Origin: Sphingorhabdus sp.
Lineage (GTDB): Bacteria > Pseudomonadota > Alphaproteobacteria > Sphingomonadales > Sphingomonadaceae
Direction: 5' to 3'
Assembly: GCF_029865925.1 (NCBI RefSeq)
Contig: NZ_JARXAI010000061.1
Coordinates: forward strand, 1-59,798
Length of the DNA: 59,798 bases
The notes beneath the pieces were generated by a model, which did no database searches, was not told the origin of the DNA, and saw nothing but the letters and a program-made list of their open reading frames with translations. Made by a program: the position numbers and the translations under genes. Below are positions 8,813-17,307 of this stretch, in pieces; position 1 is the first letter of the stretch, and the number at the start of each line of letters is the position of its first letter.

Positions 8813-10234
8813 ATGACAGCAAAAATGCAGACTGTATTAGAAAAGCAGCGCGCTGCGTTCACCGCCGCGATGCCAGAATCAATGGCGATGCGCCGCGACC
8901 GAATCGACCGCGCCATTGCGATGTTGATTGACCATGCCGAGGATTTTGCAAAGGCCGTTTCCGCAGATTTCGGTCATCGCAGCCGTGAACAAACACTGCT
9001 GACGGACATCATGCCATCGGTCAGCGCGATGAAGCATGCCAAGAAGCATTTTGAGAGCTGGGCTAAGGGTGAAAAGCGCAAACCTACCTTTCCGCTTGGC
9101 CTGCTCGGGTCAAAAGCTGAGATTGTATATCAACCAAAGGGCGTTGTCGGCGTTGTTGCGCCTTGGAACTTCCCTGTTGGTATGGTGATGGTGCCTATGG
9201 CTGGTATTCTTGCCGCTGGTAACCGGGCCATGATTAAGCCGTCGGAATTTACTGAGCGCGTATCGGCCTTGTTTGAAGAGGTCGTCCCGAAATATTTTAC
9301 TGAAGAGGAAATGGCGGTTTTTACCGGCGATGCTGAAGTGGGCATGGCGTTTTCGAAATTGGCCTTTGACCATATGATCTTTACCGGCGCGACGGGCGTT
9401 GGACGGCATATCATGCGCGCAGCCGCGGATAATCTGGTGCCTGTAACGCTCGAACTTGGCGGCAAGTCGCCGACTATCGTTGGTCGTAGCGCAGACAAGA
9501 AAAAGGCAGGCGAACGAATCGCGTTGGGCAAGATGATGAACGCCGGACAGATTTGCCTCGCGCCGGATTACCTGCTGGTTGCTAGCGATCAGGAGGATGA
9601 TATCATTGAAGCCGTGAAGGCTGGCGTCACCGCGCAATATCCGACATTGCTGCATAACGACGATTACACGTCGGTTGTGAATGGCCGCAATTATGAGCGG
9701 CTTCAGAGCTATCTTGATGATGCGCGGGAAAAGGGCGCGGAGTTGATTGAGGTCAATCCCGCTGGCGAAGATTTTGAATCGTCTAATGGTAACAAGATGC
9801 CATTGACCATTGTCCGCAACGTCACCGATGATATGAAGGTGATGCAGGAGGAAATCTTCGGTCCAATCCTGCCAGTGATGACCTATTCATCGATGGACGA
9901 AGCGATTGATTATGTGAACGCCCATGACAGACCTCTAGGGCTATATTATTTCGGTTCCGACAAAGCCGAGGAAGAGCGCGTACTAACGCGCACGGTCTCC
10001 GGTGGCGTTACTATTAACGATGTTGTTTTCCATAATGCCATGGAAGACCTGCCCTTTGGCGGAGTCGGGCCATCCGGCATGGGCAATTATCATGGCGCCG
10101 ACGGTTTCAAAACCTTTAGCCATATGCGCGCGGTATACCGCCAAACCGGGGTTGATGTCGCCGGCATTGGCGGGTTCAAGGCCCCTTATGGCAAAGCAAC
10201 GCTCAAGACGTTGGCAAAAGAGCTGAAGAAATAG
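8813..10234 (+). CDS. Coniferyl aldehyde dehydrogenase-type aldehyde dehydrogenase
   Basis: NAD(P)-dependent aldehyde dehydrogenase of 473 residues. Glu214 in VTLELGGKSP and the nucleophile Cys248 in NAGQICLAPDYLL are present, as is the cofactor-binding APWNFPVGMVM segment. The short N-terminus, AQ(Q/E)IF-like EEIFGPILPV and the hydrophobic C-terminal tail ending TLKTLAKELKK resemble the coniferyl aldehyde dehydrogenase (CalB) and fatty aldehyde group. The ATG at 8813 follows GGAGAGAG closely; the frame is open further upstream through the promoter region but without similarity. Divergently transcribed from the acyl-CoA synthetase gene. Substrate may be long-chain or aromatic aldehydes. Confidence 0.9.
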   Translation: MTAKMQTVLEKQRAAFTAAMPESMAMRRDRIDRAIAMLIDHAEDFAKAVSADFGHRSREQTLLTDIMPSVSAMKHAKKHFESWAKGEKRKPTFPLGLLGSKAEIVYQPKGVVGVVAPWNFPVGMVMVPMAGILAAGNRAMIKPSEFTERVSALFEEVVPKYFTEEEMAVFTGDAEVGMAFSKLAFDHMIFTGATGVGRHIMRAAADNLVPVTLELGGKSPTIVGRSADKKKAGERIALGKMMNAGQICLAPDYLLVASDQEDDIIEAVKAGVTAQYPTLLHNDDYTSVVNGRNYERLQSYLDDAREKGAELIEVNPAGEDFESSNGNKMPLTIVRNVTDDMKVMQEEIFGPILPVMTYSSMDEAIDYVNAHDRPLGLYYFGSDKAEEERVLTRTVSGGVTINDVVFHNAMEDLPFGGVGPSGMGNYHGADGFKTFSHMRAVYRQTGVDVAGIGGFKAPYGKATLKTLAKELKK

Positions 10235-10267
10235 GGGGCTGAGGAAATAAGGATGCACTTGCATCAC

Positions 10268-10297
10268 AGCGGAGGCTCGGTTAGAGGATCCTCCGCT
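10268..10297. terminator. Weak hairpin after the aldehyde dehydrogenase gene
   Basis: AGCGGAGG pairs with CCTCCGCT across a 14-base loop, 34 bases after the stop codon and just before tRNA-Leu. It lacks a following T-run, so it is only a possible terminator or processing structure. Confidence 0.35.
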
Positions 10298-10323
10298 TCG
10301 ACGGGTTCACCTGTCAAAGATGT

Positions 10324-10407
10324 GCCCCAGTGGTGGAATGGTAGACGCGCTGGATTCAAAATCCTGTTCTGAAAGGAGTGCCCGTTCGAGTCGGGCCTGG
10401 GGCACCA
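10324..10407 (+). tRNA. tRNA-Leu (anticodon CAA), CCA encoded
   Basis: The acceptor stem GCCCCAG pairs with CTGGGGC, followed by discriminator A and encoded CCA. The anticodon loop is TTCAAAA, giving CAA for UUG codons. There is a long class II variable arm (TCTGAAAGGAGT) and the T-arm GCCCGTTCGAGTCGGGC. One stem position in the anticodon arm is a T-T mismatch (CTGGA against TCCTG). The length with CCA is 84 bases, normal for tRNA-Leu. Confidence 0.96.
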
Positions 10408-10454
10408 CCACAATTTTCTTACATTGATGGCTCTCGGCACTTGCGAGCAATAAG

Positions 10455-10479
10455 GCATTAGCGGTCACGCCGCTAATGC
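10455..10479. terminator. Perfect hairpin between tRNA-Leu and the minus-strand reductase gene
   Basis: GCATTAGCGG, a five-base loop and CCGCTAATGC form a 10-bp perfect stem 16 bases past the reductase stop. The next bases on the minus strand are CTTATTG. Likely ends the reductase transcript and insulates it from the convergent tRNA gene. Confidence 0.55.
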
Positions 10480-10495
10480 TGCTCAATGCGCACCT

Positions 10496-11218
10496 TTAAA
10501 ATTTGATCATGATCCGCCGGGTCAGCGCTGGCGATATCGAATAAACCAGCCGAAGCAGCTTCACCATGCCGACATTGGCCTCCTTGGAATTGGCCGCAAT
10601 GGCGTCAACGATCTCCGCCGCGCACCCTTGTGCAGACATCTTTTTACCGTTCACGCGGCCACGCGTCATTGCGGTGTCTACCACTGGTGGAAGCGCCTCA
10701 ATCACATGGACATTCGTGTCCCGCAAATTGTGGCGGAGTGACTGCGTAAAGCTACGCAGGCCAGCTTTTGTGGCGCAATAGACCGGCCCACCGGAGCGCG
10801 GGGCGATGGCAAGGCCCGACGTGACGTTAACGACCACTGCTTCAGGGCGTTGCAACAAGCCCGGCAGGAAATGTCCGATCAGATGCAACGGCGCATTAAG
10901 ATTAAGAAATATGGCCTGATCAGTCAGCGCCAGATCCAGCGGTTCACCGGGACCAAAGTTACCGCTCATCCCCGCATTGTTGATGAGCATATCGATCGGC
11001 CGGCCTGATAATGCAGCGGCGAGCGCAGAACAACCATCGGCGGTCGATAGGTCGGCTTGTATCGCCTCGAGGCCCTCCAGACGTGCAGACTCCAGCAGGT
11101 CTTCGCGGCGACTACAAACAATTACCTTAGCGCCTTTGGCCAGCAATTGGCGCGCGATTTCGAGACCAATGCCTTCTGTGCCGCCCGTGACCAATGCAGT
11201 CTTGCCGTTGATATCCAT
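10496..11218 (-). CDS. Short-chain dehydrogenase/reductase, DltE-like
   Basis: Classical NAD(P)-dependent short-chain dehydrogenase of 240 residues. The cofactor motif TGGTEGIG near the N-terminus (MDINGKTALVTGG), NNAG in the core (DMLINNAGMSGNFG) and the catalytic YxxxK in PVYCATKAGLRSF are visible. The ID of the first strand plus SRR after beta-2 favours NADPH. Overall layout resembles the DltE-like group of uncharacterised oxidoreductases. Start at 11218 has GAAGGGAAG upstream. It is alone between a terminator hairpin and the quinone oxidoreductase gene 64 bases upstream; substrate unknown. Confidence 0.85.
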   Translation of the reverse strand: MDINGKTALVTGGTEGIGLEIARQLLAKGAKVIVCSRREDLLESARLEGLEAIQADLSTADGCSALAAALSGRPIDMLINNAGMSGNFGPGEPLDLALTDQAIFLNLNAPLHLIGHFLPGLLQRPEAVVVNVTSGLAIAPRSGGPVYCATKAGLRSFTQSLRHNLRDTNVHVIEALPPVVDTAMTRGRVNGKKMSAQGCAAEIVDAIAANSKEANVGMVKLLRLVYSISPALTRRIMIKF

Positions 11219-11282
11219 GAACTTCCCTTCTTATAAAGGCTAGATATCTAGCGGTTACGCAGGGACATACCAGACCGAATCG

Positions 11283-12272
11283 TCACTTTATACCGGATGG
11301 AATCAGCACCGATGAACCAATGGTCTTGCGTGCTTCCAAATCGCGGTGCGCCTGCGCAGCACCTTCGAGTGCATAACGTTGCCCGATGGTCATCTCAATG
11401 ACTCCCTGCCGGAACATGTCGAACACATATTCGGCGCCTGCCGCGCGTTCGGCTGGGTTATGGTAATAATCAAATAAGGTGGGGCGCGAGACATAAAGCG
11501 ATCCCTTTTGGGCAAGCGTGGCGAGATTAACACCGCTTACGGGACCGCTGGCATTGCCATAACTGACGATCAAGCCGCGCCGCGCTGTTGCGATAAGCGA
11601 CGTTTCCCAAGTCTCCAGTCCAACACCGTCGAAGGAAACCTCAACGCCCTTGCCACCGGTCAATTCGCGCACCTGCCGTGCGACATCTTCCTTGCCGTAA
11701 AGGATCACATGGTCTGCGCCCGCCGCGCGCGCCAGTGCCGCTTTTTCGTCCGTGCTGACCGTACCAATTACGCGCGCGCCAACATGCTTAAGCCATTGGA
11801 CAAGCAATAATCCGACGCCGCCAGCGGCGGCATGGACCAAGACGTCCCATTGCGGTTGCACTTTGGCACAGCGTTCGACCAAAAATTCTGTAGTGCATCC
11901 CTTCAGCAAACCCGCCGCTGCCACCTCGTGGCTGATATCGTCGGGTACCCCGAACAGGCTATTGGCCGCGATGTTTCGCGCCGTACAATAAGCGCCAATC
12001 GTCGGTCCAAAAGTAGCGACTCGGTCGCCTACTTGCCAGTCGCTGACCCCGTCACCAACAGCTTCTATAATACCCGCAGCCTCCATGCCCAATCCGCACG
12101 GCTTCGCCATCGGATAAAGCCCGCTGCGATGATAGGTATCGATAAAGTTGAGGCCTACCGCAAGATTGCGCATCCGGACCTCGCCAGGCGCAGGTTCGGT
12201 AAGCTGCACATCGGCCCACTCAATAACCTCTGGTCCGCCGGTGCGTTGAATTTGAGCAAATCTTTCCATCAT
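11283..12272 (-). CDS. NADPH:quinone oxidoreductase, zeta-crystallin type
   Basis: Medium-chain dehydrogenase/reductase of 329 residues lacking zinc ligands, typical of quinone oxidoreductase (Qor). Features: N-terminal catalytic GroES-like domain ending GDRVATFGPTIGAYC, then the Rossmann fold with HAAAGGVGLLLVQWLKHVGA (AxxGGVG), and C-terminal tail IGSSVLIP. It reduces quinones or enones one or two electrons at a time with NADPH. Two adjacent ATG codons open the frame; GGAG seven bases before the first supports 12272. No operon partner is clear. Confidence 0.9.
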   Translation of the reverse strand: MMERFAQIQRTGGPEVIEWADVQLTEPAPGEVRMRNLAVGLNFIDTYHRSGLYPMAKPCGLGMEAAGIIEAVGDGVSDWQVGDRVATFGPTIGAYCTARNIAANSLFGVPDDISHEVAAAGLLKGCTTEFLVERCAKVQPQWDVLVHAAAGGVGLLLVQWLKHVGARVIGTVSTDEKAALARAAGADHVILYGKEDVARQVRELTGGKGVEVSFDGVGLETWETSLIATARRGLIVSYGNASGPVSGVNLATLAQKGSLYVSRPTLFDYYHNPAERAAGAEYVFDMFRQGVIEMTIGQRYALEGAAQAHRDLEARKTIGSSVLIPSGIK

Positions 12273-12437
12273 CCGACAACTCCTGATTTAAACCACGCAA
12301 CTTAACAGACACATAACCTAACCGCCACCTTCAGTCGGTTTGGGGCGCACGGCGCCGCAATGGAAGTCTTTGCAGAAAAGGGAAAAGCCTAACTGTTAAT
12401 GCTCATCCTCGGGACTTTTTTGGGGCGCTCACGCGTT

Positions 12438-13733
12438 TTATTGCGTGACCTGAAGCTCAGCGATAACGCAGGCTTTGTGAAGGCGCCAAGCAATCCATGC
12501 AGACACCAAACAGGCCGCGGCGATCATGAACAAAGTATCGGCGATGCTGACGCCGGCGCTTACCAGTAGGCCGTAAACAATCGCGCCGATCACCATCGCG
12601 CCCGAATTCACGATGTTATTGGCGGCAATCGTGCGCGCGGTCTGCGACTTTGCTACCGTGGTGGTCAAAAATGCATAGAGTGGAACCACAAACATCCCGC
12701 CGGCGATAGAGATGCCCAAGAGGTCGACTATTAAACGTTCTCCAGCGCCGAGCTTCAGGAATGTCAGCCAATTCATGAGCTCGGCACCGACCGGTCCCCA
12801 ATGGCTTACGGTCCACCATAGATCGAGGACAAACAACCCCATCACGATCACCGATGCCGGAGCATATTTTGCCGATACTGCACCCTTTAGAAGGCGGTTG
12901 ACGGCGATTGAGCCAATCGCGATTCCGATAGAGAAAAACGCCGTGAACAAGGTTGCAACCGTGTTATCGCCACCAAGTGCGTTCTTGACCATGGGTGGAA
13001 AAATAGATCCGAATACTGCGCCGATACCCCAGAAAAAGCTGATCGCTATAATTGCCAGGAACAGATGTGGGACATGCATGGTGTCACGCACAAGCTGCCA
13101 GCTGCTGCGGACGATGTTCCAATCCATTTTGGCGGTCGGCGCGTCGTTTTCCGGTGGAGCGGCTGGAACGGATTGGGCCGTAACTCGCCCTATGACTGCG
13201 ACAAGTACGATGCAGACGCCCGCAATCTTTCCCGGGATGATCCCGCCTGCAATCGAGCCAGCCAATATGGCAAGATAGGTTCCAGCCTCCACAAGACCCG
13301 TTCCGCCGAGCACTTCGTCTTTTTCCAGATGCTGCGGCAAGATTGCGTATTTGATAGGCCCGAAAAAGGTCGAGTGCACACCCATCGCAAACAAAGCGAC
13401 AAGCATCAGCGGGATATTGTGCAGATAGATACCGGCGGCACCAAAAAGCATGATGAAAATCTCCGCCGTTTTCACCATGCGGATGACCTTTGTCTTTTCA
13501 ATGGTGTCTGCCAATTGTCCGGCCAGCGCAGAAAAAAGGAAAAACGGCAGGATGAACAATGCCCCTGCAATCGCGTTAAAACTAGCCTCTTGCGTTGGAT
13601 CTGAGTAGATCTCGTACGTGACCAATATCACCATGGCCATTTTGTAAAAATTATCGTTGAAGGCGTTTAGAAACTGGGTGACGAAAAGCGGCAAAAACCT
13701 GCGCTTATTCATCAAAGACATTACGGTGGCCAT
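12438..13733 (-). CDS. MFS transporter, lysophospholipid transporter (LplT)-like
   Basis: Integral inner-membrane protein of about 431 residues with 12 predicted hydrophobic segments. The opening LFVTQFLNAFNDNFYKMAM and the segment FFGPIKYAILPQHL match the LplT group, which flips lysophospholipids inward for re-acylation. The acyltransferase/synthetase (Aas) domain sometimes fused to LplT is absent. The frame extends 50 codons upstream, but that stretch is not hydrophobic and reaches into the pgsA promoter; the start MATVMSLMNKRRF at 13733 is preferred, with 13721 possible. It is divergent from pgsA, a phospholipid synthesis gene, which fits the assigned role. Substrate remains inferred. Confidence 0.78.
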   Translation of the reverse strand: MATVMSLMNKRRFLPLFVTQFLNAFNDNFYKMAMVILVTYEIYSDPTQEASFNAIAGALFILPFFLFSALAGQLADTIEKTKVIRMVKTAEIFIMLFGAAGIYLHNIPLMLVALFAMGVHSTFFGPIKYAILPQHLEKDEVLGGTGLVEAGTYLAILAGSIAGGIIPGKIAGVCIVLVAVIGRVTAQSVPAAPPENDAPTAKMDWNIVRSSWQLVRDTMHVPHLFLAIIAISFFWGIGAVFGSIFPPMVKNALGGDNTVATLFTAFFSIGIAIGSIAVNRLLKGAVSAKYAPASVIVMGLFVLDLWWTVSHWGPVGAELMNWLTFLKLGAGERLIVDLLGISIAGGMFVVPLYAFLTTTVAKSQTARTIAANNIVNSGAMVIGAIVYGLLVSAGVSIADTLFMIAAACLVSAWIAWRLHKACVIAELQVTQ

Positions 13734-13863
13734 ATCTGTATCAGATCCCTGTGCGAACGTTGCACGTGCCTTAGCCGCCCCACTGAAACATGGCAAAGCG
13801 CATTTAGGCAGATGGTTAAATAGCTGCGTGATTTTGCTATGATATGGCGCTATCACATAAATC

Positions 13864-14436
13864 ATGTTTAGCCTGCCCAACATCTTGACGATGTCACGTA
13901 TCTTCGCCGTGCCGATATTGGTTTTCCTGTTGTGGCCAGGAACAAAGCCATTCGGCGTGCAGCCAGTCCCCCTCGATTATGCGTTTGCCTTCATCTTATA
14001 CTGCCTGATGGGCATTACCGATTATTTCGACGGCTACCTTGCCCGGGCGCAGGGAACGGTATCCAAGCTGGGGGTCTTTCTTGATCCAATTGCCGACAAA
14101 ATCATGGTGGCCGCTGTTATATTGATGCTCGTTTTTACCCGCGATGTTGATGGCTGGCATGTGATTGCGGCGTTAGTCATATTGCTGCGTGAAATGATAG
14201 TATCGGGCCTACGCGAATTCCTTGCTGGATTGCAGATTTCAGTTCCCGTGTCGAAGCTCGCGAAATGGAAGACAACATTTCAACTCGTGTCGCTTGGGGG
14301 CATCATATTGGCCGGATCGCTGCCCGATTGGATATTGCTTAAGCAAGCGGCGCTGGCGTTGTTGTGGATTGCAGCGGTGCTGACGATGATTACCGGTTGG
14401 GATTATTTGCGCGTCGGCATCAAGCATATGGATTGA
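13864..14436 (+). CDS. pgsA: CDP-diacylglycerol--glycerol-3-phosphate 3-phosphatidyltransferase
   Basis: Membrane enzyme that makes phosphatidylglycerol phosphate, precursor of phosphatidylglycerol and cardiolipin. The 190-residue protein has the CDP-alcohol phosphotransferase signature DYFDGYLARAQGTVSKLG, then FLDPIADKIM with the paired aspartates, and hydrophobic helices through to the C-terminus. It opens MFSLPNILTMSRIFAVPILV, the standard PgsA start. No strong ribosome binding site is seen before the ATG. moaD follows after four bases, so pgsA-moaD-moaE form one transcription unit. Confidence 0.95.
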   Translation: MFSLPNILTMSRIFAVPILVFLLWPGTKPFGVQPVPLDYAFAFILYCLMGITDYFDGYLARAQGTVSKLGVFLDPIADKIMVAAVILMLVFTRDVDGWHVIAALVILLREMIVSGLREFLAGLQISVPVSKLAKWKTTFQLVSLGGIILAGSLPDWILLKQAALALLWIAAVLTMITGWDYLRVGIKHMD

Positions 14437-14440
14437 CCGC

Positions 14441-14692
14441 GTGAAACTTGTTTACTTTGCCAGCGTACGCGAAGCTATCGGGCTATCTTCGGAAGACCGT
14501 GATATTCCTTATGGTGCGCGCACGGTGGGCGATTTTGTGGTTTGGTTGCGTGGGCAATCCCAAGGACACGCCGTTGCTTTGGATGACTTATCACGTCTGC
14601 GTTTTGCCTTGGACCAGAATATGGTCACAGCCGATGCGTTGCTGGTCGATGGGGAAGAGCTTGCGATTTTCCCACCGGTAACCGGCGGATGA
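14441..14692 (+). CDS. moaD: Molybdopterin synthase sulfur carrier subunit
   Basis: Ubiquitin-like carrier of 83 residues that donates thiocarboxylate sulfur to precursor Z in molybdopterin synthesis. The protein ends in the required Gly-Gly (IFPPVTGG), the site of thiocarboxylation by MoeB. Initiates at GTG four bases after pgsA and overlaps moaE by four bases, which suggests coupled translation of the two synthase subunits. No other moa genes are in the window. Confidence 0.94.
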   Translation: MKLVYFASVREAIGLSSEDRDIPYGARTVGDFVVWLRGQSQGHAVALDDLSRLRFALDQNMVTADALLVDGEELAIFPPVTGG

Positions 14693-15129
14693 AAAAGGTG
14701 CGCATCAGTAATACACCGATTACGACTGAGGCGGAGCTCTCGACGCTTGCAGGTATAGGTGGCGGTGCGCTGTCCAGTTTCACTGGCATTGTGCGGGATG
14801 ATGGCGGGGTAACTGCCATTGAGTTGGAACATTATCCCAGTATGACCGAGGCGTGCCTCTCGCGGGTCATAGAGGCTGCTACAGCGCGATGGTCGCTGCT
14901 CGGCGCTGTCGTCACCCATCGCGTCGGTATTGTTCCTGTGGGGGATCCTGTGGTCGTCGTGGGGGCGGCGTCGTTGCACCGGGCAGAGGCACTTGAGGCC
15001 ACGGCTTTTCTCATTGATCGCCTAAAGACTGACGCGCCATTTTGGAAGCGTGAACATTACGCCGATGGCACCGCCAAATGGGTGGAAGCCAAATTGAGTG
15101 ATGACACACGTTCCGAACGCTGGGCCTAG
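14689..15129 (+). CDS. moaE: Molybdopterin synthase catalytic subunit
   Basis: Large subunit of molybdopterin synthase, 146 residues, which forms the dithiolene of molybdopterin together with MoaD. The conserved FTGIVRDD segment, ELEHYPSM, HRVGIVPVGD and the active-site region KTDAPFWKREHYADG with its lysines are present. Its ATG overlaps the moaD stop (ATGA). It is convergent with oxyR, whose stop lies only three bases away, so a shared bidirectional termination would be needed; no hairpin is evident there. Confidence 0.95.
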   Translation: MKKVRISNTPITTEAELSTLAGIGGGALSSFTGIVRDDGGVTAIELEHYPSMTEACLSRVIEAATARWSLLGAVVTHRVGIVPVGDPVVVVGAASLHRAEALEATAFLIDRLKTDAPFWKREHYADGTAKWVEAKLSDDTRSERWA

Positions 15130-15132
15130 CTT

Positions 15133-16038
15133 TCAGTTTCCGTGCAAGCCCCGAAGCGCATCTGCCAGCAACTCAAATTCTTCGCGGCGCGGGCTGTTGG
15201 TTCGCCACACCAAAGCAATTTCGCGTGACGCATGTTCGGCGTTTAATGGACGGGCTTGGACGTCAGTTCCATTGAGTAAGCCGGCTTTCACAGCCATTTC
15301 CGGGATGATCGTCAGGCCAAGGCCATTGTCGACCATCTGCACCAACGTGTGCAATGAAGTGCCCAGCATCGTCGCAAAGGCCCGCATTTCGGGCCTGTTA
15401 CAGGCTGCAAGCGCATGGTCCTTAAGACAATGGCCATCAACCAACAGCAGCATCCGGCTTTCATCGATCAATTCGGGCGTAATGCTCTCGGGCGGATCGC
15501 GCGGGTCGTCCTTAGGAAATGCAACATAAAGACGGTCCTCAAAAAGCGTAGCCTTTTCAACATCGCCGGACGCAAAAGGAAGCGCTAAGAGGACGCAATC
15601 GACCTGCCCGTGATGGAGTGCCTCAATCGCGGCGGCGCTGGCTTCTTCGCGCAAGTATAGCTTGAGATCAGGATATTGCTTGCGGAGCGCGGGTAATAAT
15701 TTGGGTAGCAGAAATGGTGCGATTGTTGGAATGACGCTCATGCGCAGGTCATCAGCCAAGGGCTTACCCACCGAGCGCGCCATTTCGGCTAGCTCTTCTG
15801 CTTCACGCAATATGCGGTGCGCCTTTGCGGCCATTTTGTTACCAAGCGGGGTAAAGCGCACAACGCGGCGTGTACGTTCGACCAGCATTAAACCAAGCAG
15901 AGATTCAAGCTCGCGGATCCCTGCCGAAAGCGTAGACTGGGTCACGAAACACGCCTCTGCGGCTTTGCCGAAATGGCCATGCTCTTGCAGCGAGACCAAA
16001 TATTGCAGTTGCTTCAACGTCGGCAAGTAGGTGCTCAT
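15133..16038 (-). CDS. oxyR: LysR-type peroxide sensor OxyR
   Basis: Hydrogen peroxide-responsive LysR-family regulator of 301 residues. An N-terminal winged helix (LQYLVSLQEHGHFGKAAEAC) is followed by a substrate-binding-like sensor. Cys204 in DGHCLKDHALAAC and Cys213 nine residues later align with the redox pair Cys199/Cys208 of E. coli OxyR, which identifies it more precisely than LysR alone. It is divergent from cysE over 157 bases, in which two ATAG half-sites 10 bases apart may be its own operator. No peroxidase gene is adjacent in the window. Confidence 0.93.
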   Translation of the reverse strand: MSTYLPTLKQLQYLVSLQEHGHFGKAAEACFVTQSTLSAGIRELESLLGLMLVERTRRVVRFTPLGNKMAAKAHRILREAEELAEMARSVGKPLADDLRMSVIPTIAPFLLPKLLPALRKQYPDLKLYLREEASAAAIEALHHGQVDCVLLALPFASGDVEKATLFEDRLYVAFPKDDPRDPPESITPELIDESRMLLLVDGHCLKDHALAACNRPEMRAFATMLGTSLHTLVQMVDNGLGLTIIPEMAVKAGLLNGTDVQARPLNAEHASREIALVWRTNSPRREEFELLADALRGLHGN

Positions 16039-16092
16039 AAATCGACCTTGTTAATTAATATCAGTCATATAATCGCTTTTGCCGATTTTTAC

Positions 16093-16106
16093 ATAGTTAT
16101 TTATAG
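16093..16106. promoter_or_regulatory. Possible OxyR operator half-sites
   Basis: ATAGTTATTTATAG contains two ATAG half-sites with 10-base periodicity, as in OxyR sites, 55 bases upstream of the oxyR start in an A/T-rich oxyR-cysE spacer. Only two of the usual four half-sites are evident, so this is tentative. Confidence 0.35.
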
Positions 16107-16195
16107 CAAAGATACATCCTTCGCTGGAAAAGCTCCCACGAAAGTCTTAACTTGGAACCAATCATCAGGTCCTTCAAAGGACAGCAGGGTCATTT

Positions 16196-16918
16196 ATGTT
16201 TATTTCTAATCTCATCGATTATCTGGACTCGATCAAAGAGCGAGACCCAGCGCCGCGTTCGCGGTGGGAAATATTGTTGTATCCTGGCGTCTGGGCGGTG
16301 GGCTATCATCGCCTGGCGCACTGGCTGTTTCTAGGCCAAATGTTTTTCCTGGCGCGACTGGTAAACCATTTCGCCCGTTTTATAACCGGAATTGATATTC
16401 ACCCCGGCGCGAAAATCGGAAGCAATTTTTTCCTCGACCATGGTTTTAGCGTCATTGGCGAAACCGCGGAAATTGGTGACAACGTAACCATGTATCAAAA
16501 TGTCACGCTTGGCGGCACGAACCCGACAACGGGGATGGGCGGCAAGCGGCACCCAACGATATTAGATAATGTCATCATTGGTTCGGGCGCGCAGATACTT
16601 GGACCAATCACAGTGGGCGAACGGGCGCGGATCGGGGCTGCTGCCGTTGTAACCGACGACGTGCCAGCTGGCGCAACAATGATTGGGCAAAAAGCACGTT
16701 CGACATTGGTGCAGGCAGAAACCTATGCGCGTGACTTTATGCCCTATGGCACGCCCTGCCGCGAGATGTTTGACCCCGCGACCCAAAGCCTTGAGATCAT
16801 GCAATGCGAGATTGAGACTTTACGCAAAAAGGTTGCGGAGATGATGGAAGAACGCGATGCCACGGCCCTTGACGCGCCAGCCAAGCCGCGCCGATCCAAA
16901 GGAAGTACGGCCAGTTGA
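16196..16918 (+). CDS. cysE: Serine O-acetyltransferase
   Basis: First committed step of cysteine synthesis: O-acetylation of serine with acetyl-CoA. The 240-residue protein is of the short (EpsC-like) form. It shows hexapeptide-repeat left-handed helix sequence from about residue 65 ([16 protein letters not shown] with catalytic-type Asp-His, [20 protein letters not shown]) and a charged C-terminal tail with helix [16 protein letters not shown]. Starts at 16196 with AGCAGGG upstream. Its stop overlaps the TTG start of the DUF2794 gene, so the two are co-transcribed. Divergent oxyR suggests a link between peroxide stress and thiol supply, inferred only. Confidence 0.93.
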   Translation: MFISNLIDYLDSIKERDPAPRSRWEILLYPGVWAVGYHRLAHWLFLGQMFFLARLVNHFARFITGIDIHPGAKIGSNFFLDHGFSVIGETAEIGDNVTMYQNVTLGGTNPTTGMGGKRHPTILDNVIIGSGAQILGPITVGERARIGAAAVVTDDVPAGATMIGQKARSTLVQAETYARDFMPYGTPCREMFDPATQSLEIMQCEIETLRKKVAEMMEERDATALDAPAKPRRSKGSTAS

Positions 16919-17259
16919 GCGCGGTCATCACGCCCTTTCCCGGGCTCAGCCGACATAATCAGGTCGGCTTCGAAAAGAGCGAACTGACACAGATCCTGAA
17001 CCTTTATGGGCGGATGGTTGCGGCGGGCAACTGGCGGGATTACGCCATTGACCTGGGCCGAGACGCCGCTGTGTTCAGCATGTTCCGGCGCGCTACCGAA
17101 CGGCCCGAATATCGCATCGAAAAACGACCCGCTTTGCGCAACCGTCAGGGCATGTGGGCTTTGGTTGGCGAGGGTGGCGCAATACTCAAGCGTGGCCATG
17201 ATCTTGGACCAGTGCTGGCGCCTGTCGAACGCAAGCTCATGAAATTGGTCGACGCATAA
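16915..17259 (+). CDS. DUF2794 family protein
   Basis: A 114-residue cytoplasmic protein of the alphaproteobacterial DUF2794 family. The recognised core runs from [21 protein letters not shown] through [21 protein letters not shown] to [10 protein letters not shown]. No enzyme motif is known. It starts at a TTG that overlaps the cysE stop codon, so translation is probably coupled to cysE. Function unknown in all members I recall. Confidence 0.85.
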   Translation: MSAVITPFPGLSRHNQVGFEKSELTQILNLYGRMVAAGNWRDYAIDLGRDAAVFSMFRRATERPEYRIEKRPALRNRQGMWALVGEGGAILKRGHDLGPVLAPVERKLMKLVDA

Positions 17260-17261
17260 AA

Positions 17262-17284
17262 AAGCCCGGCCAATGACCGGGCTT
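17262..17284. terminator. Bidirectional intrinsic terminator
   Basis: AAGCCCGG and CCGGGCTT form a stem around a seven-base loop between the convergent DUF2794 and dehydrogenase genes. On the minus strand the stem is followed by a TTTT run, on the plus strand by TTGTTCG, so it mainly ends the minus-strand gene. Confidence 0.8.
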
Positions 17285-17307
17285 GTTCGATTTGCTATTG
17301 GCGGATC

